A DNA stretch of 64,000 nucleotides from Paenibacillus apiarius (lineage in GTDB: Bacteria; Bacillota; Bacilli; Paenibacillales; Paenibacillaceae), in the NCBI RefSeq assembly GCF_017052585.1, contig NZ_JAFFHZ010000001.1, forward strand, positions 5,642,001 to 5,706,000. Reading direction: 5' to 3'. The notes under the pieces were generated by a model. It searched no databases. It had not been told where the DNA came from and saw only the letters and a program-made list of their open reading frames with translations. Position 1 is the stretch's first letter. The number at the start of each line of letters is the position of its first letter. A program made the position numbers and the translations under genes. Positions 9,355 to 18,268 of the stretch are shown here, piece after piece.

Positions 9355-10069
9355 TGCGCTTCAACCGATCTTTTCCAAAGTATTTACGGGACCGTTGGTT
9401 AGGGTGCTTCCGGTAATAGTAAAGGATATCGGGCATATTTTCGATATTCAGGCTGTGTCCGCTTAATGCTCTAGCTATAAATTCATAGTCTTCCGCACCT
9501 TCTATCCTCCTTGTGTGCCCGCCGATTCGATCGAAAAGGCCGCCGCGCATCAAAATGGTGCCATGGCATACACAGTGGCCGCCGCTCGCATATACCTTGC
9601 GGATCTGATCCCCGTACCGGATCCAGCCTGCTTTTGACCTCTGCTCCATCAGGTTCTGCTCGAAAACTTCATAGTTGGTTCCCACCAGCTCAATATCCGG
9701 ACGTCCCTGCAAAAAGGACACTTGGCGCTCCAGACGCTCATGATGGGACACATCATCCGAATCATGAACCGCTATAAATTCTCCTTTGGCCAAATAAAAG
9801 CCGGCGGTCATGGCCCCGGCATACCCGATATTCCGGGGAAGGGGCAACGTTATAAACGTCCGTTCGGCCAACTGCTGCCGATTGTGATTCAGCCAGTTCT
9901 CCACTCGCTTCAATGAATCATCCGTAGAGGCATCATCTACGAGAATAATTTCCCAGTTCGGGTAGGTTTGCCGCAACATGGCGTCGAGGCAATCTATCAA
10001 AAAAGCTGATTTATTGTAATTCGTTATGACGATGCTTACGAGACCAGGCATTCGTGGGTAGGTCATCAT
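9344..10069 (-). CDS. Glycosyltransferase family 2
   Basis: A 241-residue GT-A fold glycosyltransferase. It begins VSIVITNYNKSAFLIDCLDAM, and shows the nucleotide-binding ILVDDASTDDS, the metal-binding region AVHDSDDVSHHERLE (DxD-like DSDD) and the acceptor-loop GAEDYEFIARAL (ED base motif). The ATG at 10069 is favoured over the upstream GTG codons at 10075-10078 because AAGGTGG sits five bases before it. It lies 24 bases downstream of the small-protein gene and overlaps the GT4 gene, making one operon. No membrane segment is seen, so it likely works at the inner face of the membrane. Confidence 0.92.
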   Translation of the reverse strand: MMTYPRMPGLVSIVITNYNKSAFLIDCLDAMLRQTYPNWEIILVDDASTDDSLKRVENWLNHNRQQLAERTFITLPLPRNIGYAGAMTAGFYLAKGEFIAVHDSDDVSHHERLERQVSFLQGRPDIELVGTNYEVFEQNLMEQRSKAGWIRYGDQIRKVYASGGHCVCHGTILMRGGLFDRIGGHTRRIEGAEDYEFIARALSGHSLNIENMPDILYYYRKHPNQRSRKYFGKDRLKRNEN

Positions 10070-10092
10070 TTTCACCACCTTGTTTCATTTAG

Positions 10093-10287
10093 TCAGGCGA
10101 CAACGCGGACATATGACACCATATTGATTTGAAATATGGCATAGTGTCCATTGTCATATCCCGGAAATCCGGAAGTGCGGACAGTCAGCTTCGTGTCGTC
10201 GACAGATACAAGAACGCCTGTCGTCATGTCCAATGCGCTTGCCACCTGCACCTGTTTTCCAATTAATGAACGGAGCTTTTCTTTCAT
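10093..10287 (-). CDS. Small YuzF/DUF2642-like protein
   Basis: A 64-residue protein starting MKEKLRSLIGKQVQVAS and containing GVLVSVDDTKLTVRT, an SH3-like small barrel pattern seen in YuzF and DUF2642 proteins of spore formers. Several such proteins are associated with the spore coat, but no function is established. The ATG at 10287 has AAGGTG six bases upstream. An in-frame GTG at 10296 overlaps that site and is less likely. It is the second gene of the glycosyltransferase operon, 15 bases after the DUF2642-like gene at 10303. Its fold resembles the C-terminal half of that neighbour, so the pair may be paralogous. Confidence 0.7.
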   Translation of the reverse strand: MKEKLRSLIGKQVQVASALDMTTGVLVSVDDTKLTVRTSGFPGYDNGHYAIFQINMVSYVRVVA

Positions 10288-10302
10288 CCTAATCACCTTC
10301 TT

Positions 10303-10680
10303 CTATTGGGTTTGGAACGAGATGACTTGATTCAAATGCACGAGCACAGCCGTTCCATCCGGCTCGCTGATTTCTGCATAGTCTTCTCCGACCTCGGTTA
10401 CCGTGCCTTGAATGGTTCCTCCGAACGAGGTCAATTCAACTTGGCGATGAACGTATCTCTCAATCGGCTGCTTCAGCGGGGAAACGGAGCCTCCATGCCC
10501 CGAATGCGCCGGCGCGGAGTCGTTCCACATCTCTTCCCGAATCGCTGTCCGCAGCACTTGAATGAGACGGCTTGCTTGCTGCTCGTCCCCAGAGAAAGAC
10601 TCTTTGACCACTTGCTTCATAATCTGAGTCAATCCTTCAAAATATTCTCGCAGCTCCTTTTCATTTACTGATATTCTCAT
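10303..10680 (-). CDS. Small hypothetical protein with YuzF-like C-terminal barrel
   Basis: A 125-residue protein of two parts: an N-terminal helical region (about residues 1-65, including LREYFEGLTQIMKQVVKESF) and a C-terminal beta region RYVHRQVELTSFGGTIQGTV followed by VGEDYAEISEPDGTAVLV, resembling the small barrel of the next gene and of DUF2642/YuzF proteins. The ATG at 10680 is preceded by AGGTGGAG. It opens the minus-strand operon that continues into two glycosyltransferases and a pyruvyl transferase. Its place suggests a structural or anchoring role for the glycan. That is inference, and I do not recognise an exact family. Confidence 0.7.
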   Translation of the reverse strand: MRISVNEKELREYFEGLTQIMKQVVKESFSGDEQQASRLIQVLRTAIREEMWNDSAPAHSGHGGSVSPLKQPIERYVHRQVELTSFGGTIQGTVTEVGEDYAEISEPDGTAVLVHLNQVISFQTQ

Positions 10681-10955
10681 AATCTCCACCTGCCTTCCAT
10701 TGCCATATTAATAGAGTATACAAAAGTAGATTCGGTGACTAAACTTCTCTCCGTCCTCATGCAAAATATGTTCGTTTGAACGGATTAAAGAGGCATCTTG
10801 GGGCTCGGATTCGTCGACTCAAAAGCTAGTAGATTCATATGGAAGGTATCGCAAAAAGGCGGCAATTCGAGGAGAATGTTTGCAAATACTTCTTGAATGA
10901 TAGTATTGCAGCTGGTATATAAAGACTAACTCTATTCATACCGAAGGAGAATGTC

Positions 10956-11447
10956 ATGATTAAACGGATATCGATTGTTGACGAACAGACGGCAAGTCAA
11001 GTCCTGGCCGTTCAGTTACCGGCTTACCGGGTGGAGGCGGATCTCATCCGATTCGAGGACATCCCGCCTTTGAAGGACAACATCTCATCGTTGCAGCAAT
11101 GCGGAGAAACATTCCACGGTTATTACGTCGGCGAGCGATTAGCGGGTGCCGTCTCCTACAAACAGGAAGGAGAGACGATCGACATCCACCGGATGATCGT
11201 CCATCCGGATTATTTCCGCCGGGGTATCGCTCAAGCTTTGCTGCAGCATGTCGAACGCATGCACCCTGATGCACATATGTTCATTGTCGCTACTGGAGCG
11301 CGCAATGAACCAGCCAAACGGTTATACGAGAAAAATGGCTATGAGCTGGTCCGTGAGCAGGAAGCAGCTCCCGGGCTGATATTGGCCTTTTTCCAGAAGA
11401 ACAAGACTGAATCTGCTGATGCCGAAGGGATGGGGAAGGGATTCTAA
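10956..11447 (+). CDS. GNAT-family N-acetyltransferase
   Basis: A 163-residue single-domain acetyltransferase. The acetyl-CoA pyrophosphate loop is seen in MIVHPDYFRRGIAQALLQHVE (RxxGIA variant of RxxGxG/A, about residues 79-99), preceded by the beta-bulge strand GAVSYKQEGETIDIHRM and followed by VATGARNEPAKRLYEKNGYELV, the usual C-terminal Asn/Tyr region. The ATG at 10956 has AAGGAG six bases upstream; the ATG at 10951 is out of frame. It stands alone with a terminator at 11549. The substrate is unknown. GNATs of this form often acetylate small amines or ribosomal proteins. Confidence 0.88.
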   Translation: MIKRISIVDEQTASQVLAVQLPAYRVEADLIRFEDIPPLKDNISSLQQCGETFHGYYVGERLAGAVSYKQEGETIDIHRMIVHPDYFRRGIAQALLQHVERMHPDAHMFIVATGARNEPAKRLYEKNGYELVREQEAAPGLILAFFQKNKTESADAEGMGKGF

Positions 11448-11548
11448 GGAGGATGGACTGACATGGACGGCCAACTTTGAGAAACGCCTAGTTATGTACA
11501 TCAAAGAACTGGAAATGATTGTGCCTATCAAATAATTATATCGCAGCA

Positions 11549-11590
11549 AGCCACAGGCTGACCTGGGAGCACCCGGAACGGCCTGTGGCT
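11549..11590 (+). terminator. Hairpin between GNAT and LPMO genes
   Basis: AGCCACAGGC and GCCTGTGGCT form a perfect 10-bp stem around a 22-base loop, followed by TTTGTTT. It lies between the plus-strand GNAT gene and the minus-strand LPMO gene, both of which end here. Confidence 0.65.
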
Positions 11591-11610
11591 TTTGTTTCAC
11601 TATAACGGCT

Positions 11611-12957
11611 TTATTTCAACAGCCATAAGGCAGGAACATTAGGCGGTTCCCAGCCCACTAACGAAGTATGCGCTACACGGGCTTCATACGTTTGTCCGTT
11701 GTATGAGACGAGCGCTCCTGCTTCGTAAGCTGTATCAGGAGCCCAAGGAGCAACGGCCGGGGCTGGGGCTGTCGTTGCGCGTACCGCATTGCTGTTCGGC
11801 GATACATTGCCAGCTTCATCAAAAGCAATCACCGTAAATGTATACGAGGTATTCGGCTCTAACGCGGTCACCTTATAAGTCAGTCCGTTCGTTGCAGACA
11901 CCAGTGTCGAACCGTTATAAATTCGATAGCCTGCAACGCCCACGTTATCTGTAGAAGCATCCCATGACAACGTTACGCTTGAGGCGGTTATATTTGAAGC
12001 AGACAAATTCGTAGGAGCAGTAGGCGGCACCGCATCAGGCTGCGGCGCCTGTGTCGTGAACGTGACGGCATTGCTGTTGGCAGATTCGTTAGCAGCAGCG
12101 TCCACCGCGCGTACCGTATAAGTATAGGCAGTATTAGCCGTCAGGCCGATGAGATTATAAGAGAGAGAAGTTCCATTCGTAGTCGCGGCTAAGCTTGATC
12201 CTCTGTATATTTTGTAGCCGGTAACACCAACATTGTCAGTCGAAGCACTCCAGGACAAGGTTGCGCGGTTAGAACCGATATTCGATACTGCCAAGTTGGT
12301 TGGAGCGGTAGGAGGAGATGTGTCTACAGGAGCACCGCCGCCGAAGTCAACGTCAATGACGTTGTAGAATGCATTCGCAGTGTCTGCAATCTCCCATACC
12401 GCCAAGATGACCTGATATCCGGTCCGGCTTGGCACATTGCACGTATCCGAGTAGGAGTGGGGCGGCTGCTTTCCTTTGTAGTCCACGTTGCAGAATGGAG
12501 TCAGATCGAACGAAGCGCGGCTTAGCGGCGCATTCGGATTCCAATCCTGCTTCGTGATGTAATACTTCCAGCTCGTTGTCGCATGATTGGCTTCAATCGT
12601 CCAATGGAAGGTTGTCGTTCCGGGAGAAATGTTAACTTTGCTCCAGCGGGTTGACGATTGCTGGTCGAGCTCGGGGAAAGCCCCATTGGCACTAGCGATC
12701 TTTCCGTCAACCGGTCCGGCAGCAGGGAAGCCTTTATAGGCTTCCAAGCTTTGCGGTTCGTAAATAATTGAGCCGCACTTCTTATTCACGCCTTTGGCGC
12801 ACAAGTCCGCGCGGCTGCTTGGCGAATCGATGTAGCCGTGGGCAAAAGCTTTGCCGGAGAATACCATCATGACAAACAGGAGACCAAGCATCATGCCGCA
12901 TGTGAGTAACACATTTTTCATGAGCGGATTCGAAAAACGATTGCAAGCCAAAATCAT
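11611..12957 (-). CDS. Secreted lytic polysaccharide monooxygenase (AA10) with FnIII and CBM5/12 modules
   Basis: A 448-residue secreted copper enzyme that oxidatively cleaves chitin or cellulose. A signal peptide (hydrophobic core LLFVMMVFSG) ends in AFA, so that H40 becomes the mature N-terminus (HGYIDSPSSR). H40 and H125 (in EANHATTSWKYY) make the copper-binding histidine brace of the AA10 family. Two fibronectin type III modules follow (about residues 215-305 and 310-395), with near-duplicate WSASTDNVGV/WDASTDNVGV segments, then a C-terminal CBM5/12 chitin-binding module (WAPDTAYEAGALVSYNG...WEPP). The ATG at 12957 follows AAAGGAGG at short spacing; an internal Met at residue 13 has no ribosome site. 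It is monocistronic. The CBM5/12 favours chitin as substrate. Confidence 0.95.
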   Translation of the reverse strand: MILACNRFSNPLMKNVLLTCGMMLGLLFVMMVFSGKAFAHGYIDSPSSRADLCAKGVNKKCGSIIYEPQSLEAYKGFPAAGPVDGKIASANGAFPELDQQSSTRWSKVNISPGTTTFHWTIEANHATTSWKYYITKQDWNPNAPLSRASFDLTPFCNVDYKGKQPPHSYSDTCNVPSRTGYQVILAVWEIADTANAFYNVIDVDFGGGAPVDTSPPTAPTNLAVSNIGSNRATLSWSASTDNVGVTGYKIYRGSSLAATTNGTSLSYNLIGLTANTAYTYTVRAVDAAANESANSNAVTFTTQAPQPDAVPPTAPTNLSASNITASSVTLSWDASTDNVGVAGYRIYNGSTLVSATNGLTYKVTALEPNTSYTFTVIAFDEAGNVSPNSNAVRATTAPAPAVAPWAPDTAYEAGALVSYNGQTYEARVAHTSLVGWEPPNVPALWLLK

Positions 12958-13505
12958 TTTCCTCCTTTAAGTTCGATTTTCATTTGAGACCTAAAAGAAA
13001 AACGGCTCCCTCCATTTCGCATAAATTGTATAAAAACTCAAATTGAGCTTATACCGGACAAAAAGACGGGATGATCCACCAGCATAAATATTTACGCGCT
13101 TAAACGAATCCATCGGATGTGCTCGCTTGGGTGCGGATATGAAAAACGGCATGGATTGCGGCAGGTATCAGATAAGGGAGTGGGGACGTTCACTGTTGAA
13201 AGGGCTAAGCAGAAGCAAACGGAAGTCTCGATTATTATATACATTAATGCGCTTTAACTCAAAATGACTTTTGGAGTCAGGAGAGCCGCTGCAGATGGAA
13301 TTCCATTTCATTTTCACTCGTTTTCTCCGTTACGCGGGCATTTCTGAATATTTATTTTCATTTCTTTCTCTTCCTTCAATATCACGTCATCTGCAATTAC
13401 CACTAAATACAACGGGCAGAATAGTGCAACGAAACTCGTTTATATGACGTCAATATAAAAAGAGGGTGAGATCTGTACATCTTAGTTCTGGCGGAGGGTA
13501 TAAGT
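12958..13505. other. Intergenic region between divergent LPMO and GDPD genes
   Basis: About 550 bases, mostly AT-rich, must hold the promoters of the divergent LPMO and phosphodiesterase genes. I see no convincing gene. A 42-codon frame from an ATG near 13139 lacks a ribosome site. AGGAGG for the LPMO lies at the left edge and GCGGAGGG for the phosphodiesterase at 13491-13498. No operator or riboswitch was recognised. Confidence 0.5.
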
Positions 13506-13541
13506 ATAAAGTTAAAAAAAGTAGTACGAAGCAAAGTTTTC

Positions 13542-14498
13542 TTGTTCTTTCTCTTTCTATTTTTATTTATGTACCTGAATAACAGTAATTTGTTTACGAA
13601 TCATCGCAGTGAGGCCCCTTTCTTGCTTGCTCATCGGGGGCTTGCACAAACCTTCAGCATGGAAGGTATAGAGGGTGACACATGTACGGCAGAGCGAATT
13701 CATACACCTGAACATCCTTACTTGGAAAATACAATCCCATCTATGGAAGCCGCATTTGAAGCTGGGGCTGATATGGTTGAATTCGATATAAAACCGACCA
13801 AGGATGGCCAATTCGCTGTTTTCCATGACTGGACTCTTGAATGCCGGACTAATGTTGAAGGCATGACCAAAGACTACACCATGACGCAATTAAAGCAAAT
13901 TGATATCGGTTACGGTTACACGGCTGATAACGGAAAAACGTATCCTTTCAGAGGAAAAGGGATAGGACTTATGCCGTCAATGGAGGAAGTGCTGGCCTAT
14001 TTTCCAGAACGCTCCTTTTTAATTCATATGAAAAGTGACGATCCGGAAGAGGGAGTGCAGCTTGCTCAACATCTCGCTAAATTATCAAATCAACGGCTGA
14101 GCCTAATAACGGTTTACGGAGGAGATAAGCCTGTAGCTGCGTTAAAGCGACAACTCCCGGAACTCCGAGTGATGTCTAAGGCTACGCTGAAGAGCTGCTT
14201 AATTCCTTATATTGCTGCAGGTTGGACCGGATATGTTCCGTCTCCTTGCGAAAAAACACAATTGCACATTCCTGAAAAATTTGTTCCTTGGTTGTGGGGA
14301 TGGCCGGGAAAATTTTTGAGCCGCATGGAAAACGCAGGCACTCGAGTCATTGTCGTGGCAGGTGATGGTGGATGGTCAGAAGGCTTCGATACAGCGGAGG
14401 ATGTGCAACGGCTGCCTTCTAATTATACTGGCGGCTTATGGACGAATAGAATCGATAAAATCGCACCGCTATTTCACGAGAAAGAGATAGAGCAATAG
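13542..14498 (+). CDS. Glycerophosphodiester phosphodiesterase family protein
   Basis: A membrane-anchored or exported protein of the GDPD family, which hydrolyses glycerophosphodiesters to glycerol 3-phosphate and an alcohol. The TIM-barrel marks are visible: LLAHRGLAQ (first catalytic His-Arg), ENTIPSMEAAFEAGADMVEFDIKPTKDGQFAVFHDWTL with the catalytic Glu, Asp and His, and GLMPSMEEVLAYF. An N-terminal hydrophobic stretch (FFLFLFLFMYLNN) acts as signal anchor. The only usual start is the TTG at 13542, but the ribosome site GCGGAGGG lies 43 bases earlier. The frame is open upstream and encodes KLKKVVRSK, a perfect positively charged signal n-region, with an ATA at 13506 where an ATG would be expected. 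The true start is therefore uncertain. Confidence 0.85.
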   Translation: MFFLFLFLFMYLNNSNLFTNHRSEAPFLLAHRGLAQTFSMEGIEGDTCTAERIHTPEHPYLENTIPSMEAAFEAGADMVEFDIKPTKDGQFAVFHDWTLECRTNVEGMTKDYTMTQLKQIDIGYGYTADNGKTYPFRGKGIGLMPSMEEVLAYFPERSFLIHMKSDDPEEGVQLAQHLAKLSNQRLSLITVYGGDKPVAALKRQLPELRVMSKATLKSCLIPYIAAGWTGYVPSPCEKTQLHIPEKFVPWLWGWPGKFLSRMENAGTRVIVVAGDGGWSEGFDTAEDVQRLPSNYTGGLWTNRIDKIAPLFHEKEIEQ

Positions 14499-14562
14499 AG
14501 TGAGCTTTTGTAATACAATTCTATGCATACCAACATGAAAGATGGCAAAGGAGATGGACGGG

Positions 14563-14895
14563 ATGAGTCAATTCGCTAAAACACCAAAGCCGCCTTATTT
14601 TGCGGTTACCTTCTCAAGTCAGCGCACGGAAGGAGAGTATGGCTACGAAAATATGGAAAATCATATGGTGTCATTGGTGTCCAAACAACCAGGCTTTTTG
14701 GGAGCGGAAAGTGTTCGTGATGCCAATGGTTTCGGAATAACGATTTCATACTGGGAATCGATGGATGCAATTCGAAATTGGAAAGCAAACGAAGCGCATC
14801 TGTTGGCACAGGAAGAAGGAAAAACAATTTGGTACGAAAATTACATAACGAGAATCTGTAGAGTAGAAAGAGAATACTCCCTCAAAGAAGTATAA
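14563..14895 (+). CDS. Antibiotic biosynthesis monooxygenase (ABM) domain protein
   Basis: A 110-residue protein with a single ABM/dimeric alpha-beta barrel domain: YFAVTFSSQRTEG, GYENMENHMVSLVSKQPGFLGAESVRD, ITISYWESMDAIRNWKANEAH. This family includes quinol monooxygenases, haem-degrading enzymes and many uncharacterised YczJ-like proteins. The active substrate cannot be told here. The length is right for one domain. The ATG at 14563 has AAAGGAGA at eight bases; in-frame ATGs at 14542 and 14554 are possible but lack a site. It follows the GDPD gene by 64 bases and may be co-transcribed with it. Confidence 0.85.
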   Translation: MSQFAKTPKPPYFAVTFSSQRTEGEYGYENMENHMVSLVSKQPGFLGAESVRDANGFGITISYWESMDAIRNWKANEAHLLAQEEGKTIWYENYITRICRVEREYSLKEV

Positions 14896-14907
14896 AAAAT
14901 TAATTTT

Positions 14908-14943
14908 CGTGAAAAGACATCTGATATAGATGTTCTTTTCACG
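14908..14943. terminator. Bidirectional hairpin between ABM and CysW genes
   Basis: CGTGAAAAGACATCT and AGATGTTCTTTTCACG pair almost perfectly with a 5-base loop. It is flanked by T-rich sequence upstream (ATTAATTTT) and A-rich sequence, and sits between convergent genes, so it can serve both. Confidence 0.7.
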
Positions 14944-14956
14944 AAAAGGTTCGGTT

Positions 14957-15841
14957 TCAGACGCGTTTCCGTTCGAGCCACTGCTTTGCTGCAAGCGTGA
15001 GCAGCGCAACGGCGACCAGCAGCGAGGCCGCGGCGAACGCGGCAGAGAACTGATATTCGTTATAGAGGATTTCCACATGCAGGGGGAGCGTGTTCGTCTC
15101 GCCGCGGATATGGCCGGAGACGACCGATACGGCTCCGAATTCGCCCATGGCGCGGGCGTTGCAGATGACAATGCCGTACAGGAGCCCCCATTTGATGTTC
15201 GGCAGCGTGATGTGACGGAACATCTTCCAGCCCTTGGCGCCCAGTGTGGCGGCCGCTTCTTCTTCAAGCGTGCCCTGGGATTGCATAATCGGGATGAGCT
15301 CCCGCGCCACGAACGGGAAGGTGACGAACAGCGTAGCGAGCACGATGCCGGGGAGGGCGAACACGATCTGCACATCGTGCGCCGCCAGCCACGAACCGAA
15401 CCAGCCGTGCGCGCCGAACAGCAGAATGAAGAGGAAGCCTGCAATGACCGGCGAAACGGAGAATGGCAGGTCAATGAGCGTAATGAGCCATTGCTTGCCG
15501 CGGAAGGCGAACTTGGTGAGACACCATGCGGCGGCTATACCGAATATCGTATTCAGCGGCACGACGAAAAGCGCCGTTAACAGCGTCAACCGGATAGCCG
15601 ATAGAGCGTCCGGATCGGTCAGCGCCGCGAAGTAGACGTCCGCGCCCCGCTTGAACGCCTGCACGAATACGGCCGCAAGCGGGAGCAGCAGGACGAGCCC
15701 GATGAAGCCGAGCGCAACGGCGATGAGCAGCCGGCGGGCGAGCGGCGATTCGGTCGTGCAGCCGGCGCGATGCGCAAGCTTGCGGGCCGTCCCGCGGGCT
15801 GGCGGGGAAGTGGTGCCGGGATAGGAATGAGAACCGGCCAT
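14957..15841 (-). CDS. cysW: Sulfate ABC transporter permease CysW
   Basis: A 294-residue inner-membrane permease with about six transmembrane helices, the second permease of the CysTWA sulfate/thiosulfate importer. The ATPase-docking EAA loop is [23 protein letters not shown]. Other marks are [20 protein letters not shown] and [20 protein letters not shown], the typical CysW block. A proline/glycine-rich 25-residue N-terminal tail precedes the first helix. It is the last gene of a minus-strand operon, about 77 bases after cysT. The region is notably GC-rich, unlike the AT-rich genes on both sides. No ATPase gene follows. Confidence 0.93.
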   Translation of the reverse strand: MAGSHSYPGTTSPPARGTARKLAHRAGCTTESPLARRLLIAVALGFIGLVLLLPLAAVFVQAFKRGADVYFAALTDPDALSAIRLTLLTALFVVPLNTIFGIAAAWCLTKFAFRGKQWLITLIDLPFSVSPVIAGFLFILLFGAHGWFGSWLAAHDVQIVFALPGIVLATLFVTFPFVARELIPIMQSQGTLEEEAAATLGAKGWKMFRHITLPNIKWGLLYGIVICNARAMGEFGAVSVVSGHIRGETNTLPLHVEILYNEYQFSAAFAAASLLVAVALLTLAAKQWLERKRV

Positions 15842-15918
15842 GCGTCAATCCTCCTTATTGTTGATAGTAACGGTAGACGGACAACAGCAGGCAGATGGCG
15901 ATGGCTCCGTCATACGGT

Positions 15919-16782
15919 TCATGGCGATGTCATGCGGCGTGCAGCCTTCCATTGCAGCGCATTGATGAGCAGTTGCAGCAGGAAGGACAGAATGAGCATA
16001 ACGAGCGCGACGGCCGTGGCGCCCGCATAATCGTATTGTTCCAGCTTGGTCATAATGAGCAGCGGCGCGATTTCCGTCTGATATGGCATATTGCCGGAGA
16101 TGAAGACGACCGATCCGTATTCCCCGATGCCGCGGGCGAAGGCTAGCGCGAATCCCGTCAAGAGCGACGGGAGCAGCTGCGGCACGATAATGCGGCGGAA
16201 GACGGTCAACCGCTTCGCGCCGAGCGTGGCGGCGGCTTCCTCGACGTCTGTCTCCCATGCTTCCAGCACGGGCTGCACCGTGCGTACGACGAATGGAAGA
16301 CCGATGAATGTCAGGGCGATCGCAATGCCGGCGGCGGAATAAGCGCTCGGGATGCCGATGGCGTACAGCCAGCGGCCTATCCAGCCGTTCTCGGCGTAGA
16401 TCGACGTAAGCGCGATGCCCGCCACCGCGGTCGGCAGCGCAAACGGCAGGTCGATGATGCCGTCAAGCAGCCGCTTGCCGGGGAACGAATACCGCACCAG
16501 AACCCAAGCGACAATAAAGCCGAATACGACATTAATCAGTCCGGCCGCCAACGCCGTCGCGAAGCTGATGCGGTAAGCTGCAAGCACGCGGGCATCGAAG
16601 ACGGTTGCCCAGAAGCCGCCCCAGCTCAATTCAAGCGACTTCAGAACGACGGCGGACAGCGGGATGAGCACGAGCAGCGACAGATAGCCGATCGTAAACC
16701 CTAGCGTGATGCGCAAACCCGGGAGGACCGCATACGACTTGCCCTTATGCGGCGCCCGCTTTGGGGTTGGTGTGGCAGTCAT
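15919..16782 (-). CDS. cysT: Sulfate ABC transporter permease CysT
   Basis: A 287-residue permease partner of CysW. It has about six membrane helices, the block DLPFALPTAVAGIALTSIYAENGW, the EAA loop [22 protein letters not shown], and ARGIGEYGSVVFISGNMP, all characteristic of CysT/CysU. Together the pair forms the channel that takes sulfate from the binding protein. The ATG at 16782 is preceded by AGGAGG at 12 bases. It lies 31 bases downstream of the binding-protein gene, in the same operon. Confidence 0.93.
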   Translation of the reverse strand: MTATPTPKRAPHKGKSYAVLPGLRITLGFTIGYLSLLVLIPLSAVVLKSLELSWGGFWATVFDARVLAAYRISFATALAAGLINVVFGFIVAWVLVRYSFPGKRLLDGIIDLPFALPTAVAGIALTSIYAENGWIGRWLYAIGIPSAYSAAGIAIALTFIGLPFVVRTVQPVLEAWETDVEEAAATLGAKRLTVFRRIIVPQLLPSLLTGFALAFARGIGEYGSVVFISGNMPYQTEIAPLLIMTKLEQYDYAGATAVALVMLILSFLLQLLINALQWKAARRMTSP

Positions 16783-16813
16783 CGGGCATTGCAGCCTCCT
16801 TTTTTCCGAAGTT

Positions 16814-17881
16814 TCAACGTGAATAAATCTCGTCGAACAAAGCGCCGTCGGCAAAATGCTTCTTGTGCGCCGCGGCCCAGCCGCCAAACTGATCTTGGAT
16901 GGTCAACAGCTTCACTTGCGGGAAGCGCTGCCCATACTTGGCGGCAGCCTTCTCGAGCCGCGGCCGGTAATAATGCTTAGCGGCTATCTCTTGCCCTTCG
17001 TCGCTATACAAATAGTCGAGATAAGCTTCCGCCACCTTGCGTGTTCCCCGCTTTTCCACGATTCCATCCACGACGGCCACCGGCGGCTCCGCCAAGATGC
17101 TCACGGCCGGCACAACGATCTCGAACTCATCCTTGCCAAGCTCATTCGCCGCCAAGAATGCCTCGTTCTCCCACGAGATAAGCACGTCGCCAATGCCGCG
17201 TTCCACGAAGGTTGTCGTTGCTCCGCGCGCGCCGGAGTCGAGAACGGGCACGTTGCGGTAGAGGCCGCGCAGCCATTCCTTCGCTTGCTCCTCATCGCCG
17301 CCGCTCGCCGCGAGCGCATACCCCCAGGCGGCGAGGTAATTCCAGCGCGCTCCGCCGGAGGTCTTCGGATTCGGGGTGATGACCTGGACGCCCTGCTGCA
17401 CGAGGTCGTTCCAATCGCGTATGCCTTTCGGATTGCCCTTCCGCACAAGGAAGACGATGGTGGAGTAGTAGGGAGCGCTGTTGTCCTTCAAGCGCGTCTG
17501 CCAGCCTTCCTTGATTAGGCCCGCTTGTTGGACGGCATCGATGTCGTAGGCCAAGGCCAGCGTGACGACATCCGCCTGCAGCCCGTCGATGACGGAGCGC
17601 GCCTGCTTGCCGCTGCCGCCATGGGACTGCTTCACGGTTACGGACTGTCCCGTCTTCTCCTGCCAATAAGCCGCAAACGCCTTGTTGTAATCCGCGTACA
17701 GCTCGCGCGTCGGATCGTAGGATACGTTCTGGAGCACGACAGGCTCTGTCCCGACGGCAGCTGTTCCGCTTGGTCCGCCCGTCTTCGTTCCGGCTGCGCC
17801 GCTTCCACAGGCAGCGGTCAAGCTCATGGCTGCGATGAATACCCATAGGATAATCTTTTTTCGGTATTGTCTACCGCTCAT
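16814..17881 (-). CDS. sbp: Sulfate-binding lipoprotein
   Basis: A 355-residue substrate-binding lipoprotein of the sulfate ABC transporter. The signal peptide ends in the lipobox LTAAC followed by a Gly/Ser/Thr/Ala-rich linker. The mature part has [15 protein letters not shown], the sulfate-family opening, then [19 protein letters not shown] with the Ser-Gly anion loop, and [19 protein letters not shown], another sulfate-contacting motif. The ATG at 17881 has GAGGAG upstream and places the charged residues RQYRKK at the N-terminus; the longer frame to 17941 would bury the signal peptide. It is the first gene of the sbp-cysT-cysW operon and would be induced by sulfur limitation. Confidence 0.94.
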   Translation of the reverse strand: MSGRQYRKKIILWVFIAAMSLTAACGSGAAGTKTGGPSGTAAVGTEPVVLQNVSYDPTRELYADYNKAFAAYWQEKTGQSVTVKQSHGGSGKQARSVIDGLQADVVTLALAYDIDAVQQAGLIKEGWQTRLKDNSAPYYSTIVFLVRKGNPKGIRDWNDLVQQGVQVITPNPKTSGGARWNYLAAWGYALAASGGDEEQAKEWLRGLYRNVPVLDSGARGATTTFVERGIGDVLISWENEAFLAANELGKDEFEIVVPAVSILAEPPVAVVDGIVEKRGTRKVAEAYLDYLYSDEGQEIAAKHYYRPRLEKAAAKYGQRFPQVKLLTIQDQFGGWAAAHKKHFADGALFDEIYSR

Positions 17882-18016
17882 CTTGGATGACTCCTCTCTT
17901 CGCAGCGCTCCGGTTCCAAGCGGAGACGCTCCGTACGGCAACGCAGCATAGTATTTGCTCGCGCCCGCTTGTTTTAAATCCGATAGGACAACTTGGTAAT
18001 TACGTGATATGCATGT

Positions 18017-18046
18017 ATGTTATCAGCAGTTTTGGGCGGAAGTCAA
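18017..18046 (-). promoter_or_regulatory. Candidate promoter of the sulfate transport operon
   Basis: On the minus strand, TTGACT (18046-18041) and TAACAT (18022-18017) are separated by 18 bases, a fair sigma-A promoter, about 140 bases before the sbp start. The long leader between has no riboswitch or S-box that I could recognise. Confidence 0.4.
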
Positions 18047-18268
18047 CGAAGATTTACGGCATTGCAACTTGTTTCCAAAGTCGTAAAAAGATAAGGCTGG
18101 CTGCTGTTTGTAAGCGCTTTATATCAGTTTATCCCGTCGAATGAGAAGCCAGTTTATTCCAAAATGCCTGTTAATACGATATATATAGACAGGTAATCAA
18201 CATAATTAAAATAAAGTTGAATAAAATTAATATTTAAGTTAATATAATTAAAAAAAGGAGGGAAGTTA

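Noticed and set aside
11448..11540. A possible small gene after AGGAGG at 11449 (ATG 11463, five codons), and a tail reading LTWTANFEKRLVMYIKEL in another frame
   Set aside because: The ATG frame stops after five codons, and the second reading has no start. It may be a remnant, but too short to assign.
14746..15580. Long open frames antisense and out of frame within cysW
   Set aside because: The GC-rich sequence keeps all frames open. The CysW frame has clear family motifs; the others are Arg/Ser-rich and meaningless.
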